DNA of 64,000 nt from Ectobacillus panaciterrae DSM 19096 (GCF_000430785.1 NZ_AUMR01000011.1:1-64000); one strand, 5' to 3'. Positions 1-8,920 are shown, numbered from the stretch's first letter. Notes: generated from the letters alone by a model not told the origin. Translations and numbers: made by a program.

Positions 1-217
1 TGCCGTAAAAATAGCCGATAAACATCATTTTAAAAAGAGTAATGGGATGAATCGAAGGTCTACCATTGTCTTTACAATAGTAAGGACGTAACTTTTCCTC
101 TATAAAATCAAAGTCAATCGTTGCTTCCACGGCACGTAAAAAGTGGTCTTGTGGAACTAACTCTTCAACAGAAACCATTACACGCTCATCTCGATGATTT
201 TTCAGTGCTCCCATCAT
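1..217 (-). CDS. IS1182-family transposase, N-terminal part (runs off window)
   Basis: The first 72 residues of a transposase are readable on the minus strand with no stop, starting at the ATG at 217 (a second ATG follows directly). The start MMGALKNHRDER, then ...VEATIDFDFIEEKLRPYY and PSIHPITLFKMMFIGYFYG, is the classic N-terminus of IS1182-family (DDE, cut-and-paste) transposases. Only this end lies in the window, so I cannot say whether the gene is intact. The ribosome site is AGGAGCGATGTCCC-like, just upstream. The IS end probably lies near the hairpin at 284-313, close to the fadH terminator. Family assignment is by recognition; the boundary is inference. Confidence 0.8.
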   Translation of the reverse strand, partial: MMGALKNHRDERVMVSVEELVPQDHFLRAVEATIDFDFIEEKLRPYYCKDNGRPSIHPITLFKMMFIGYFYG

Positions 218-283
218 GGGACATCGCTCCTTTTCCTCTTTTCTATCAGTATGAACAGATGAAAAGGCGTTCAGACACAAAAA

Positions 284-313
284 AGGCTGTAGAGAAGACT
301 TTCTCTACAGCCT
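284..313. repeat. Perfect 13-bp inverted repeat at the IS end
   Basis: AGGCTGTAGAGAA at 284-296 is mirrored exactly at 301-313 around a 4-nt GACT loop. It lies between the transposase start and fadH. It is probably the subterminal hairpin or terminator at the end of the IS element, which protects the transposase from read-through. Confidence 0.6.
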
Positions 314-314
314 G

Positions 315-347
315 AAAATAACAGCCCTCACAGAGGGCTGTTATTTT
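315..347. terminator. Bidirectional terminator after fadH
   Basis: A 15-bp perfect stem (315-329 with 333-347) with a 3-nt loop has A-rich and T-rich flanks on both sides. It starts 2 nt beyond the fadH stop and would end minus-strand transcription. Confidence 0.85.
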
Positions 348-348
348 G

Positions 349-1113
349 TTAAAACGGATATTGATGAAGATGCTGACCGCCATCCATCGTTACGCATGCA
401 CCATTTATGTAAGCGGATTCATCCGAAAGAAGATAATAGGCAAGTCCGGCAATTTCCTCAGGTGTTCCCAGTCTGCCTAATGGAACGCTGTTCAATGTAC
501 GCTGTGCCGCTTCCTCTGATACCCAAAGGCGATCCGCTCCGCCTGTACGCTCTATCGGCCCCGGTGCAATGGCATTAGCACGAATGCCGTACTTTCTTCC
601 CCACTCAACTGCCAGTGTTCTTGTCATAGCCAGAACGCCGGCTTTTGCTGCTGCAGAGTGAATAACGCCGGGACCAGCGTCCCACGCATAGGTCGCAATC
701 ATGTTTACCATACTTCCTTTAATACCTTTTTCAATCCAGTACTTTCCAACAGCACGGCTGCAATAGAACGTGCCGTTTAAAACAATATTAATTACAGAGT
801 TCCATCCGTTTATCGATAAATCCTCTGCCGCACAGATAAAATTTCCGGCGGCGTTGTTCACAAGATAATCAATACGTCCAAACGCCTTATGAGTCTCTGC
901 AACCATATGGTCTGCATGCTCCGGCTGACGCACATCCATTTGAACCGTCAGCACTTGATTGTCAAATTGTTCAATCTCTTTTTTTGTTTCCTCTAACTTC
1001 TCAAGTGTACGACCTGTGATAACAACATATGCACCTTCCTTAGCTAAACGGGCAGCCATCGCTTTCCCCATTCCGTTCGAACCGCCTGTGACAATTGCTA
1101 CTTTTCCTTTCAT
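349..1113 (-). CDS. fadH: 2,4-dienoyl-CoA reductase (NADPH), SDR family
   Basis: A 254-residue short-chain dehydrogenase of the FadH/YkuF type. It reduces 2,4-dienoyl-CoA during beta-oxidation of polyunsaturated fatty acids in the cytoplasm. The Rossmann motif TGGSNGMG is at 9-16, NNAAG at 86-90 and the catalytic lysine at about 157. The usual YxxxK tyrosine is replaced (HSAAAK), as is normal for the dienoyl-CoA reductase branch. An in-frame extension reaches 1200, but the ATG at 1113 follows GAGGAGG at proper spacing and gives the same length as B. subtilis YkuF, so I chose it. The neighbour upstream is a decayed ykuE, matching the B. subtilis ykuE-ykuF order. Confidence 0.9.
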   Translation of the reverse strand: MKGKVAIVTGGSNGMGKAMAARLAKEGAYVVITGRTLEKLEETKKEIEQFDNQVLTVQMDVRQPEHADHMVAETHKAFGRIDYLVNNAAGNFICAAEDLSINGWNSVINIVLNGTFYCSRAVGKYWIEKGIKGSMVNMIATYAWDAGPGVIHSAAAKAGVLAMTRTLAVEWGRKYGIRANAIAPGPIERTGGADRLWVSEEAAQRTLNSVPLGRLGTPEEIAGLAYYLLSDESAYINGACVTMDGGQHLHQYPF

Positions 1114-1221
1114 CTCCCACGCCTCCTCAACTGAATACACATTCATTTTACCACTTTCTTCTATAGCAAACACAATATTTTCGAAAAATTCTAAAAACAA
1201 AAGTTCTTTTCCTACTCATAT

Positions 1222-1586
1222 ATAAGAAACAAACATGACTGAACAGCCGGACATAGTATTTTTTACGGGAGATTTAATTGATGATCAGCAGAATTTTGGG
1301 GAATCTGCTCTTATTGCACCAATTTTGCAAGCTGTACAAGCGCCGCTTGGAGAATTTTCGATTTACGGAAATCATGACCATGGAGGATACGGTACAAATT
1401 CCTTTTATAGACTCTATCATTACTCCTCCTCTTGCTGAGGAATATATAGAGGAGTTTTATTCGGTAAAAAGAAAAGATGGGCAGTCAATGACTGTCTATG
1501 TAAATCGTGGGTTGGGGACCACACGCGTACCATTCCGCTTTTTTGCAAAACCGGAAATTATAATTTTCACTTTACAGCACGGCTGA
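1222..1586 (+). pseudogene. ykuE: Decayed YkuE-like metallophosphoesterase
   Basis: Two pieces of a calcineurin-like phosphoesterase remain. 1235-1420 encodes EQPDIVFFTGDLIDD and IYGNHDHGGYGT, the GDLxD and GNHD/E metal-binding motifs. The C-terminal tail, including VNRGLGTTRVPFRFFAKPEI, is in another frame at about 1430-1586. The N-terminal third, with its first metal-binding motif, and the middle of the protein are missing, and the frames do not join. In B. subtilis ykuE lies directly beside ykuF, as here, so this is a deletion remnant of the ancestral gene, not a transferred fragment. The product cannot be functional. Confidence 0.85.
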
Positions 1587-1599
1587 AGCCGTGCTTTTC
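1576..1599 (+). terminator. Terminator after the ykuE remnant
   Basis: AGCACGGCT/AGCCGTGCT (1576-1584 with 1587-1595), followed by TTTT. It overlaps the last codons of the decayed gene. Confidence 0.6.
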
Positions 1600-1693
1600 A
1601 TTTGCCCATTTTCTACAAATTTCTCCGCTGTACTGGCTCTTAACAGGACAATTTTCCATACAATACATTGAGCTTAAATAAGGAGGTTTTCGA

Positions 1694-1909
1694 ATGTACC
1701 CTCAAATGCAGCCAATCCCGTTCCGTTCCGTTCCTGTTCCTGTACCCATAGGCGATACTCGCTTCATTCCGTTTTTTGGATTTCCGTTTCTAGCAGGACT
1801 TGCAGGCGGTCTGCTTGGCGGAGCACTTGCTTTCGGACCTAGACCATTCTATCCGCCTTATCCATGCGGTCCATACCCATGTCAGCCCTTTGGGCCTTAT
1901 TATTACTGA
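1694..1909 (+). CDS. Small Pro/Tyr/Gly-rich hypothetical protein
   Basis: This 71-residue protein follows a strong AAGGAGG site with 7-nt spacing, so I consider it real. It has a PVPVPIGDTRFIPFFGFPF start, a short hydrophobic Gly/Ala patch (AGLAGGLLGGALAFG, about 35-49) and a Pro/Tyr/Cys tail (PFYPPYPCGPYPCQPFGPYYY-like). Such YP- and PC-rich tails are common in Bacillus spore-coat and envelope proteins, but I do not recognise the family. It is monocistronic, with a terminator directly after it. Confidence 0.65.
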   Translation: MYPQMQPIPFRSVPVPVPIGDTRFIPFFGFPFLAGLAGGLLGGALAFGPRPFYPPYPCGPYPCQPFGPYYY

Positions 1910-1932
1910 TACTGGAAACCACAAAAACTATG

Positions 1933-1970
1933 AAAGACCATTTTCCATCATTGGAAAATGGTCTTTTTTA
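1933..1970. terminator. Bidirectional terminator between 1694 gene and ppk
   Basis: A 15-bp perfect stem (1933-1947 with 1952-1966) and TCAT loop, with T-runs usable from both sides. It separates two convergent genes. Confidence 0.9.
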
Positions 1971-1978
1971 TATACACG

Positions 1979-4090
1979 CTATTCTTCTTCGGCATCGCCG
2001 TAAGCCATTTCAAATAAAATCATTTGACTGTCAATTTCCGCTTCTTCCGCTTTCCATGCGGCGTACTTGTACTCTCCGCATTCATTTTGCTCACGTGCCT
2101 TTACATTGTCTAATAAAATAAGCTGCAGCAAGTCGATAATACGCTTTTTCATTTTACGGTCCGGTATAGGAAACGCAATTTCTACTCGCTTCTCCATATT
2201 GCGAGTCATCCAGTCTGCTGATGACAAATACAGTCTTTCTTCACCGTTATGACGGAAATAATAAATACGGCTATGTTCCAAATAGCGTCCGACTATGCTG
2301 ATTACGCGAATTCTCTCGCTTACATTTGGAATACCGGGACGCAGACAGCAAGTGCCTCGGACAATTAAATCTATCTTTACTCCTGCGCAAGAGGCCTCAT
2401 ACAGCTTTTGAATCAGCATCTTATCTGTCAATGAGTTCATTTTTGCAATAATATGACCCGAGCCATACTGCTTATGATAACTGATTTCTTCCTCAATCCG
2501 TTCAATAAATGTATGCCTAACGTCCAGCGGTGCCACTGATATTTGGTGAAATTGCGGCTTTCTTGTATATCCGCTTAAGTAGTTGAAAAAATTCGTTGCA
2601 TCTATGCCAAAATCCTTGCGGGATGTGATGAATCCAAAATCCGTATAGAACTTAGCGGTGGCGTCATTATAGTTACCGGTTCCAAGATGGACGAAACGTT
2701 CAATTTTGCCATGTTTTCTTCTTACAACAAGCGTAATCTTACTGTGTGTCTTCAGATGGCTCACCCCGTAAATGACGAGACAGCCTGCCTGCTCCAGCTC
2801 CTTTGCCCAATGTACGTTGTTTTCTTCATCAAATCGTGCTTTCAGCTCTACCAGCACCGTTACTTGTTTACCATTTTCAGCCGCTGTTTTCAATGCTTGG
2901 ATTACCCGGGAGTCACCGCTCACCCGATATAACGTTTGTTTAATGGCTAAAACATCCGGATCTTCTGCTGCTTCCTGAACGAAATCAATGACCGGCTGAA
3001 ATGATTCAAACGGATGGTGGAGCAAAATATCCTGCTCCAGCGCTTTTTCAAAGATATCTTCATCCGAACCCAAATCCTGCGGCGGCTGTGGTATCAGCGC
3101 CTCATATGTAAGATGCTCGTGTGTTTGAGTCAGCGCTTTATATAATGCAAATATACAGGTTAAATCAAGCGGCCCCTCAATGGTATATACATCCTGTTCA
3201 TTCATTTCCAGCACTCCGCACATGAGCGAGAGCACACGCTCATCTAATCCTAATGCACCTACCTCTAAACGAACTGCCGCTCCCCATTTTCGCTTCTTCA
3301 ATTCTTTTTCAATCACCTTCAGTAAATCGCGCGCGCCTTCCTCATGAATCGTTAAGTCGGCATTGCGCGTGATACGAAAATGAGTGACTGACAGCACACG
3401 GTATCCGGTAAAAAGTTTATGTGTAAAATTGCTGATGACTTCTTCCAAGAAAATAAATTTTCGTTTTCCTTCTTCACATGGAAGAAAGATAAATCGCTCT
3501 AAAACAGAAGGGACCTGTACAATTCCAAGCTTTGTGCGATTTTCTTCTAGCATTTGATTTTCATCATACAGCATAACGGCCAAGTTTAAGCTTTTATTTA
3601 AAAGCATGGGAAACGGACGATACGCATCAATTGCAACCGGAGTGAGCACGGGAAAGATTTGCTCATCAAAATACTCTTCAATAAATGTACGCTGCTCCGG
3701 TGTTAGATCAGTAAATAACAGCTGCTCAATTCCTTCTTCCTTTAAAGCCGGGAGCAGAATGCTTTGATACGTTTCATACTGCAGTTCCACCAGTGCATGT
3801 GTTTTTTTTGAAATTTCATGAAGCTGCTGCTTCGGCGTAAGCCCTGCCTTGTTTTCAGGCTGATTAAAACCAGCTTTGACCTGGTCTTTAAGACCGGCAA
3901 CACGCACCATAAAAAATTCATCAAGATTAGAGCTGAAAATGCTCGTGAATTTCAGTCTCTCCAGAAGAGGATTGCGTTCATCCAGCGCTTCCTGCAATAC
4001 TCGTTCGTTAAACGCAAGCCAGCTTAACTCACGATTATTAAAATAAGCGATATTATTCAGGTTCATTACATCCTTTTTGATCATTTCCAT
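1979..4090 (-). CDS. ppk: Polyphosphate kinase 1
   Basis: A full-length PPK1 (703 aa) that reversibly transfers ATP gamma-phosphate onto long-chain polyphosphate. The N-terminal domain begins YFNNRELSWLAFNERVL. The phosphohistidine motif VSHLKTHSK is at about 443-451 (His449). The second catalytic histidine is in YLEHSRIYYF (His606). HLGTGNYND, typical of the phospholipase-D-like fold, is also present. The ATG at 4090 has AGGAAG about 10 nt upstream; MNLNN at 4066 is a possible later start. The exopolyphosphatase gene lies 97 bp upstream on the same strand, so synthesis and degradation of polyphosphate are paired. Confidence 0.95.
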   Translation of the reverse strand: MEMIKKDVMNLNNIAYFNNRELSWLAFNERVLQEALDERNPLLERLKFTSIFSSNLDEFFMVRVAGLKDQVKAGFNQPENKAGLTPKQQLHEISKKTHALVELQYETYQSILLPALKEEGIEQLLFTDLTPEQRTFIEEYFDEQIFPVLTPVAIDAYRPFPMLLNKSLNLAVMLYDENQMLEENRTKLGIVQVPSVLERFIFLPCEEGKRKFIFLEEVISNFTHKLFTGYRVLSVTHFRITRNADLTIHEEGARDLLKVIEKELKKRKWGAAVRLEVGALGLDERVLSLMCGVLEMNEQDVYTIEGPLDLTCIFALYKALTQTHEHLTYEALIPQPPQDLGSDEDIFEKALEQDILLHHPFESFQPVIDFVQEAAEDPDVLAIKQTLYRVSGDSRVIQALKTAAENGKQVTVLVELKARFDEENNVHWAKELEQAGCLVIYGVSHLKTHSKITLVVRRKHGKIERFVHLGTGNYNDATAKFYTDFGFITSRKDFGIDATNFFNYLSGYTRKPQFHQISVAPLDVRHTFIERIEEEISYHKQYGSGHIIAKMNSLTDKMLIQKLYEASCAGVKIDLIVRGTCCLRPGIPNVSERIRVISIVGRYLEHSRIYYFRHNGEERLYLSSADWMTRNMEKRVEIAFPIPDRKMKKRIIDLLQLILLDNVKAREQNECGEYKYAAWKAEEAEIDSQMILFEMAYGDAEEE

Positions 4091-4187
4091 GAATGCTGCA
4101 CTTCCTTTTAAACTTTTTCACTTAACGTTTATCATAGCAAATTTTAACAAACGAAATGTAAAACTTTTGTAAATTTTCAAAGAGAAC

Positions 4188-5714
4188 TTATGACCTTATC
4201 TGAAAATGCAGCTTGATGTTCCGCTTTAACGCTTTTTCCAATTGTTTCTTTTGCTTTTCCGCCTCTACCTTTTCTGCCAAGACTTTTTGGCAGCACCATA
4301 TGTAAATGATCAAACCTTCTTCACTTTCTAGAATATTAATGGCTTCTACCGCATTTCGTTTTGTAACATTTAGAGCTGCTGCAAACTGCAAGATTGCACC
4401 GGCCATACGGATTTTTCGCTGCTCTTCCTTTGAAAACCATGTTTCAAACGGTTTTATATATTGCTTAAACGAAAGCTTGGACTTATAGGAAGCTAAGAGT
4501 GCCAATTTTACTCTGTCTTTATGCATTATTCCATCAATTGTTTTATTTGCTAATAAATAGAAGGTGTGCTGACTGCTGGACTCTTCATCGATATATTTGC
4601 CAATGTTATATACTTTTGCCGCTCTGCGTATAAAATGCAAGTCTTCTTTTGTAAAACTGGCAGCATAGCACTTCTCAAGCTCCTTGCAAAGAGCGGTTGT
4701 ATGTTTCATGAGCTGCATAACATAATGCATATCTATTTCATATTCATGGGCCAGCAAGTGAAAGCTCTCTTCCACCACGTTGGGGTAATACAGAACCCCA
4801 AACGGCTTTGTAATTTCTTCATAGAAAAGACCCTCGCGCAAACCTTTTCGGCTTAAAATGAAGGATGATGCTTCTGTTACTTGGAGAAGAGTATGAAACA
4901 CCTCGACAGCCGGGATTATGGTATCCGCTCTGTCCTTGGCTAATCCTTCAAGCTTTTGCAATTCCGCAAAATCAATGGAGGCGATGTGCTGAAGCACTAA
5001 CTCCACATCACTTTTATCCATCTCATACTGATGAAGTCCGGATATTGGATATGAAATCATATTTTGATGAATTTTCACCATATTCCGTGCACTTCCCCCT
5101 ATGGCAATGACCGGTATACCCTTTTTGCAAATCCAAGGCAATGTTTGAAATTGCTCAAGCAAATAGCGCTGTAGCTCTATATATTCTCCTACTGTCGGCA
5201 CATCTCCTTTTACAAATTGCTGGCGCAGCGAAAGAGCGCCAAACGGAAAGCTATGATAGTTTACCAGCTCACGGTTATGAAAGTAGGTAATCTCTGTACT
5301 GCCGCCGCCAATGTCAATTGTAATACCTTCTTTAAAAGAAGTTGAGTTTATTACTGCCAAATAGCCATAATAAGCCTCTTCAAATTCAGATAAGATACGA
5401 AGCTTAAAATCTGTGTGCTCTTCAACTAACCGTTTTACTTCCTCCTGATTGCTTGCTTGCCGAATAGTAGCCGTCGCCGTGCAAATAACACGCTGCAATT
5501 GATGAAAACGAGTGCTTTCCTGAAATTGCTCTAATGTACTGAGCAGTACGCGAATACCCTCACTTGTTAAAGTTCCATTCACCAAGTATTTGCGCAGTCT
5601 CGCTGTCACCTTTGTATTTTCGATTTCATGATGAAAGCCTCCGCTGTGCTGTTCATATATAACAAGACGCATCGTATTAGAACCGATGTCGATAATGCCG
5701 TATTGCTCATTCAA
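4188..5714 (-). CDS. ppx: Exopolyphosphatase, Ppx/GppA family
   Basis: This 508-residue enzyme has the ASKHA-fold start GIIDIGSNTMRLVIYE (6-21), then a glycine-rich phosphate loop DIGGGSTEITYF and AIGGSARNM. The C-terminal half is helical and HD-like, as in long Ppx proteins. It removes terminal phosphates from polyphosphate or hydrolyses pppGpp. It is the first gene of a ppx-ppk pair and probably shares its promoter. AAAGGGTG precedes the ATG at wide spacing, so translation may be modest. Identification is strong; substrate preference between polyP and pppGpp is not visible. Confidence 0.9.
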   Translation of the reverse strand: MNEQYGIIDIGSNTMRLVIYEQHSGGFHHEIENTKVTARLRKYLVNGTLTSEGIRVLLSTLEQFQESTRFHQLQRVICTATATIRQASNQEEVKRLVEEHTDFKLRILSEFEEAYYGYLAVINSTSFKEGITIDIGGGSTEITYFHNRELVNYHSFPFGALSLRQQFVKGDVPTVGEYIELQRYLLEQFQTLPWICKKGIPVIAIGGSARNMVKIHQNMISYPISGLHQYEMDKSDVELVLQHIASIDFAELQKLEGLAKDRADTIIPAVEVFHTLLQVTEASSFILSRKGLREGLFYEEITKPFGVLYYPNVVEESFHLLAHEYEIDMHYVMQLMKHTTALCKELEKCYAASFTKEDLHFIRRAAKVYNIGKYIDEESSSQHTFYLLANKTIDGIMHKDRVKLALLASYKSKLSFKQYIKPFETWFSKEEQRKIRMAGAILQFAAALNVTKRNAVEAINILESEEGLIIYIWCCQKVLAEKVEAEKQKKQLEKALKRNIKLHFQIRS

Positions 5715-5932
5715 TCTTCGTTCACCCTTTTCTTAAATGGAATGTAAGGATCATACATAAATTATAATTATTTGTTAAAAATAACGATATTTTCTCTATT
5801 GTACAAGACGTTCGTTTTACAATACAATATTTGTTTACCTGCATATTTTCCAGAAGGTCTTGTTTCAAACATATAGAATATTGCAAAGTAAGAAGTATAC
5901 GTGATAAGGTAGACATGAAAGGAGGAAAGGGT

Positions 5933-6382
5933 ATGAATATTAACTCGCACTCTCATGCCGCTCCCTCAGTTGAGCAATTGTCACAGGCTGTTTTTGTTGT
6001 AAACCGTCATGCTAAAGCAGCAACAAATCCGAAATATTTATATTGGCTAAAAAAGAAAGCTCTTGAAAAACTCATTCAAGAAGGCAAAGCATATAAAAAA
6101 GGCTTGCATTTTTCTAAAAATCCGAAGCTGAGCCAGCAGCAGTCAGATGTTTTAGTCCACGCTGGGGATTACTATTTTCACATCCCACCTTCCAAAGAAG
6201 ACTTCCAAACTCTCCATCACCTTGGTGAGCTGAATCAAACATATCGAAATCCCAAAACACAGATGGGACTGTCTTTTGCCAAAAAGCTGCTGCAGCAATA
6301 TATTGGCTCTGAAGCATACGAGCAGGAAAAGAAGCTTTCTGAACCGGCTCCATGGTACCAGCGCACATATACCCGCAAATAG
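5933..6382 (+). CDS. ykyB: YkyB family protein
   Basis: This 149-residue protein matches B. subtilis YkyB along its length. It has VEQLSQAVFVVNRHAKAA at the start, NPKYLYWLKKKALEKL, GLHFSKNP, LSQQQSDVLVHAGDYYFH and LNQTYRNPKTQMGL. The family is confined to Bacillales and has no proven function. The frame stays open upstream, but the ATG at 5933 follows AAAGGAGG with 7-nt spacing. In B. subtilis ykyB sits close to ykuC-ykuF, so the neighbourhood is conserved. No signal peptide or membrane segment is visible. Confidence 0.9.
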   Translation: MNINSHSHAAPSVEQLSQAVFVVNRHAKAATNPKYLYWLKKKALEKLIQEGKAYKKGLHFSKNPKLSQQQSDVLVHAGDYYFHIPPSKEDFQTLHHLGELNQTYRNPKTQMGLSFAKKLLQQYIGSEAYEQEKKLSEPAPWYQRTYTRK

Positions 6383-6418
6383 AAAATTCCGATGCCTGCG
6401 CATCGGAGTTTTCTATTT
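6378..6418. terminator. Bidirectional terminator between ykyB and ykyA
   Basis: AAATAGAAAA-TCCGATGC pairs with GCATCGGA-TTTTCTATTT around a 4-nt loop. It overlaps the ykyB stop and ends both convergent genes. Confidence 0.85.
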
Positions 6419-7075
6419 CCCCTCTTTAATTTTGAACTTTGCCAGTTTATAGAATTGTATTTTTTCTTCGTTATACTGCTTCGTATACTGATTAAATTTT
6501 TCATTTTGCGATTGTACATCATCGTACAGTTTATTGACTTCTTTTACTTGATCGCTTATTGTTTTCAGCTTCTCATTTTTCTTTTGCAGCATATCATACA
6601 AATTCTTTTCTGCTTCTAAAGCTTTTTTGTAGCTGTTGTGCATGTTTTGAAAAGCAGCATAACGCTCCTTATAGGTGCTCTCTACTTTTTCCGCTTGTTT
6701 TTCCAGCTTTTCATCTTTGAAATCTTTCATATGCTGATTCGCATCTTTCATCTTATCCTGTGCAAGCTTCAGCATATCATGCTCCTTGCTGAGTGCCTGT
6801 TCCCGTTCCTTCGCGCTTTGTATTCCCTCGTCAATGAGAGCTTTTACAGGCTGATTATCTTCTTTTCCCTCTTGCAAAATCTTGCTGTACAGCTCTTTAT
6901 TTTTCTTTTCTAAAGACTCCAGCTTAGAAGTCTCCTGAAACATCCCCTTTTCTTGCTTTGCAGCGTCCTCAAATATATTGTACAGCTCTTCTTCCGGCTT
7001 TGGACCACAGCCAGTTAATGCAAGCACAAAAATTGCCAGCACTGCTATTTTATACTTAAACAATATCCTCACCAA
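6413..7075 (-). CDS. ykyA: YkyA-type cell-wall binding lipoprotein
   Basis: About 219 residues. A lipoprotein signal (hydrophobic 8-20, lipobox LTGC) is followed by GPKPEEELYNIFEDAAKQEK and then a long, charged, heptad-rich helical region with many K/E/Q, typical of the YkyA (PF10368) family. It should be anchored to the outer face of the membrane and reach into the wall. The start is uncertain: TTG at 7075 or GTG at 7072, both only 3-6 nt after the stop of the upstream deacetylase. It is therefore translationally coupled to that gene, which suggests a joint cell-wall role. Confidence 0.8.
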   Translation of the reverse strand: MVRILFKYKIAVLAIFVLALTGCGPKPEEELYNIFEDAAKQEKGMFQETSKLESLEKKNKELYSKILQEGKEDNQPVKALIDEGIQSAKEREQALSKEHDMLKLAQDKMKDANQHMKDFKDEKLEKQAEKVESTYKERYAAFQNMHNSYKKALEAEKNLYDMLQKKNEKLKTISDQVKEVNKLYDDVQSQNEKFNQYTKQYNEEKIQFYKLAKFKIKEGK

Positions 7076-7078
7076 TCC

Positions 7079-7897
7079 TTACAATCGATTATCATGCCAA
7101 AAGTTTACAGGGAAATGGGCTCCTTCTTCATACACCTCAAATTCATATCCCTTCTTTCGCAATCCGTCAATAATGGCCGGCAGTGCTTGAACAGATTGTT
7201 CTTTTTCATGAAGAAGAATGATTTCTAAATCTTTATTGGCTTGAGAGAGCACGTTTTGTGTCACTGCATTCGGATTTCCAGACAGTTTCCAATCTAGTGA
7301 ATCTATCGTCCAGTCCCATTCCTTAAAGCCTGCTGCCGCCATTTGATCGCGAAGCCCCTGATTAAGACCCGGCATGCTTCCGTAAGGACACCGTGTCAAA
7401 TGTGCTGTGATTCCTGTCACATCACGAATTAAATCTTGCACTTGCTTCATTTCATTCACAATTTGGCCGTCCGTATAAAGCTTTTTATAATTATGCGTCA
7501 TACTATGGAGTCCAGGATAATGTCCTTCTTTTACAAGTCTTTTTATACTGTCTTTATGGCTTGGCACATTCGTTCCAACCATAAAAAAGGTAGCTTTAAT
7601 TTCATTTTTCGCAAGAATATCCAGAATTGTCTTCTGATAGTTGCTAGGTCCATCATCAAACGTCAAATATGCAACTTTGCGAATTTGACCATTATATTTT
7701 TCTGGCATCGTCTTTTTCCGATCACTCTTCGGTTGTTCGCTTACGAGCTGAACTGCATTGACTTGTTCTGATATCGCTTTTGCAGGGGAAGAAAGAGATT
7801 GAAAAATTGTAAAACCTGCAATCCCTATTGCAACTCCCCCGATTAGAATGAGCCCTCGTTTTATCCCCTTTGGCAAACGAAGCAATGTACTTAACAT
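7079..7897 (-). CDS. Polysaccharide (peptidoglycan) deacetylase, CE4 family
   Basis: A 272-residue NodB-type deacetylase with an N-terminal membrane anchor (15-34) and an extracytoplasmic catalytic domain. All five CE4 motifs are present: TFDDGP (79-84), HSMTH (131-135, metal-binding), RCPYGS (169-174), WDWTIDSLDW (about 194-203) and IILLHE (226-231). The usual RPPYG-like arginine motif has Cys in place of Pro, as in some B. cereus peptidoglycan N-acetylglucosamine deacetylases. It probably removes N-acetyl groups from peptidoglycan, giving lysozyme resistance. AAAGGAAATGATAGA precedes the ATG. It forms an operon with the ykyA-type gene. Confidence 0.88.
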   Translation of the reverse strand: MLSTLLRLPKGIKRGLILIGGVAIGIAGFTIFQSLSSPAKAISEQVNAVQLVSEQPKSDRKKTMPEKYNGQIRKVAYLTFDDGPSNYQKTILDILAKNEIKATFFMVGTNVPSHKDSIKRLVKEGHYPGLHSMTHNYKKLYTDGQIVNEMKQVQDLIRDVTGITAHLTRCPYGSMPGLNQGLRDQMAAAGFKEWDWTIDSLDWKLSGNPNAVTQNVLSQANKDLEIILLHEKEQSVQALPAIIDGLRKKGYEFEVYEEGAHFPVNFWHDNRL

Positions 7898-8004
7898 TCT
7901 ATCATTTCCTTTCTATTATACTCCTCTGCAAAATAAGCCAACCGTATGAACCTCTACCGCACAATATGCATACTAGAATTCTTTTCCCATAACTCGCAAA
8001 TGAA

Positions 8005-8027
8005 AAGTGTAGATTTTCTCTACACTT
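8005..8027. other. Isolated hairpin upstream of the deacetylase gene
   Basis: AAGTGTAGA at 8005-8013 pairs exactly with TCTACACTT at 8019-8027. It lies about 110 bp before the deacetylase start and could be a leader structure or a relic terminator. No poly-T follows on the minus strand. Confidence 0.4.
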
Positions 8028-8188
8028 GGCAAACTTTATTTATCTACTATCTATTATATTCATATTCTGGTATTTTTTAAAGAACGTTGTAACATTATTT
8101 TTAAATAATTGTAATACATTCGACACGAAAATAACTTTTTTTGTTTATTTTACATAAATTAACCACAGATTACAAATATCCCCACAAG

Positions 8189-8373
8189 TCTATATATGAG
8201 TAAATTATAACTTCGACATTTGCATGTGCTATGTGCAACAAAAAGGGAGTATGGTATGCTTCTTCTCTCTGGTTTACCCTTGCATGAACCAAAGGTTTGA
8301 CCGCTTCTGCACGTCTTTTAATCTCTCCCCCTAAAAAAAGTTTTATGTCGATTTTTTAGTTGCATCTATATAT
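8189..8373 (+). repeat. Dispersed structured repeat, family 1, copy A
   Basis: This 185-bp intergenic element has the core TCTCTGGTTTACCCTTGCAT and CAAAGGTTTGACCGCTTCTG, shared with copies at 15003, 19862 and 53961. The ends are imperfect inverted repeats (TATATATGAG... and ...CTATATATGC). CGACAT near the 5' end is complementary to ATGTCG near the 3' end, and GTGCAAC to GTTGCAT. No coding capacity is conserved. It looks like a MITE or structured-RNA repeat, comparable in style to bcr repeats of the B. cereus group; I cannot assign a named family. Confidence 0.75.
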
Positions 8374-8442
8374 GCTCTTCATCAGCATATTTTTCTTTGT
8401 TCTTGTATTCTTTTATTTATATTTTTCATATGTATAAAGCAG

Positions 8443-8470
8443 AAAGGGAACCGCATTCACGGTTCCCTTT
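8443..8470 (-). terminator. Terminator of the 8457 gene
   Basis: AAAGGGAACCG (8443-8453) pairs with CGGTTCCCTTT (8460-8470); it overlaps the stop codon of the minus-strand gene. Confidence 0.75.
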
Positions 8471-8920
8471 TTTCTAAAGCTGCACCTTGTGCTTGATAAG
8501 GACCATGAAGCTTATGAAAAGTCTGAAAGGTATAACTTGCAGTTAAAGAGATAGGAGAATGTGCAACATCTCTTATTTTCGCTTCAAAAAAGAGTGCGGC
8601 ACTTTCTCCTGGTTTCAGCGATGCGATACGCCATCGCACAAGCTGAAACAGCAAGCTTGCGTCCCCTTGCTCTGCTTTTAATGTATTCGGCATGACCAAC
8701 AAGTAATCTCGAATCATATGACTCACAGAAATTTGGACCATCTCTTCATTTCCATTATTGCAAATATCAAGCTTAATGCCTGCTGTATCACCGGCTTGAT
8801 AACAATCAGCCGAACTCCAGCCGCTTCCTTCCGTTTTATTGCATACATAAACCGCAGCCTGGGCACAATTCATATTTGCCCGCACAACCTGCACTCATAC
8901 ATGTTTGCGTTCATTGTCAT
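8457..8920 (-). CDS. Hypothetical protein, probable start-proximal frameshift
   Basis: The open frame from GTG 8894 gives 145 residues with MNCAQAAVYVCNKTEGSGW, GDTAGIKLDICNNGNEEM and a beta-rich body ending ALEKREP. It resembles secreted or spore-surface beta-sandwich proteins but I do not recognise the family. No ribosome site precedes the GTG. The only good site (GAGGTGAAAAGC) precedes the ATG at 8920, whose frame (MTMNANMYECRLCGQI) ends after 16 codons. MTMNANM and VVRANMNCAQ look like one N-terminus split by a one-base indel. The gene may therefore be broken. Confidence 0.5.
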
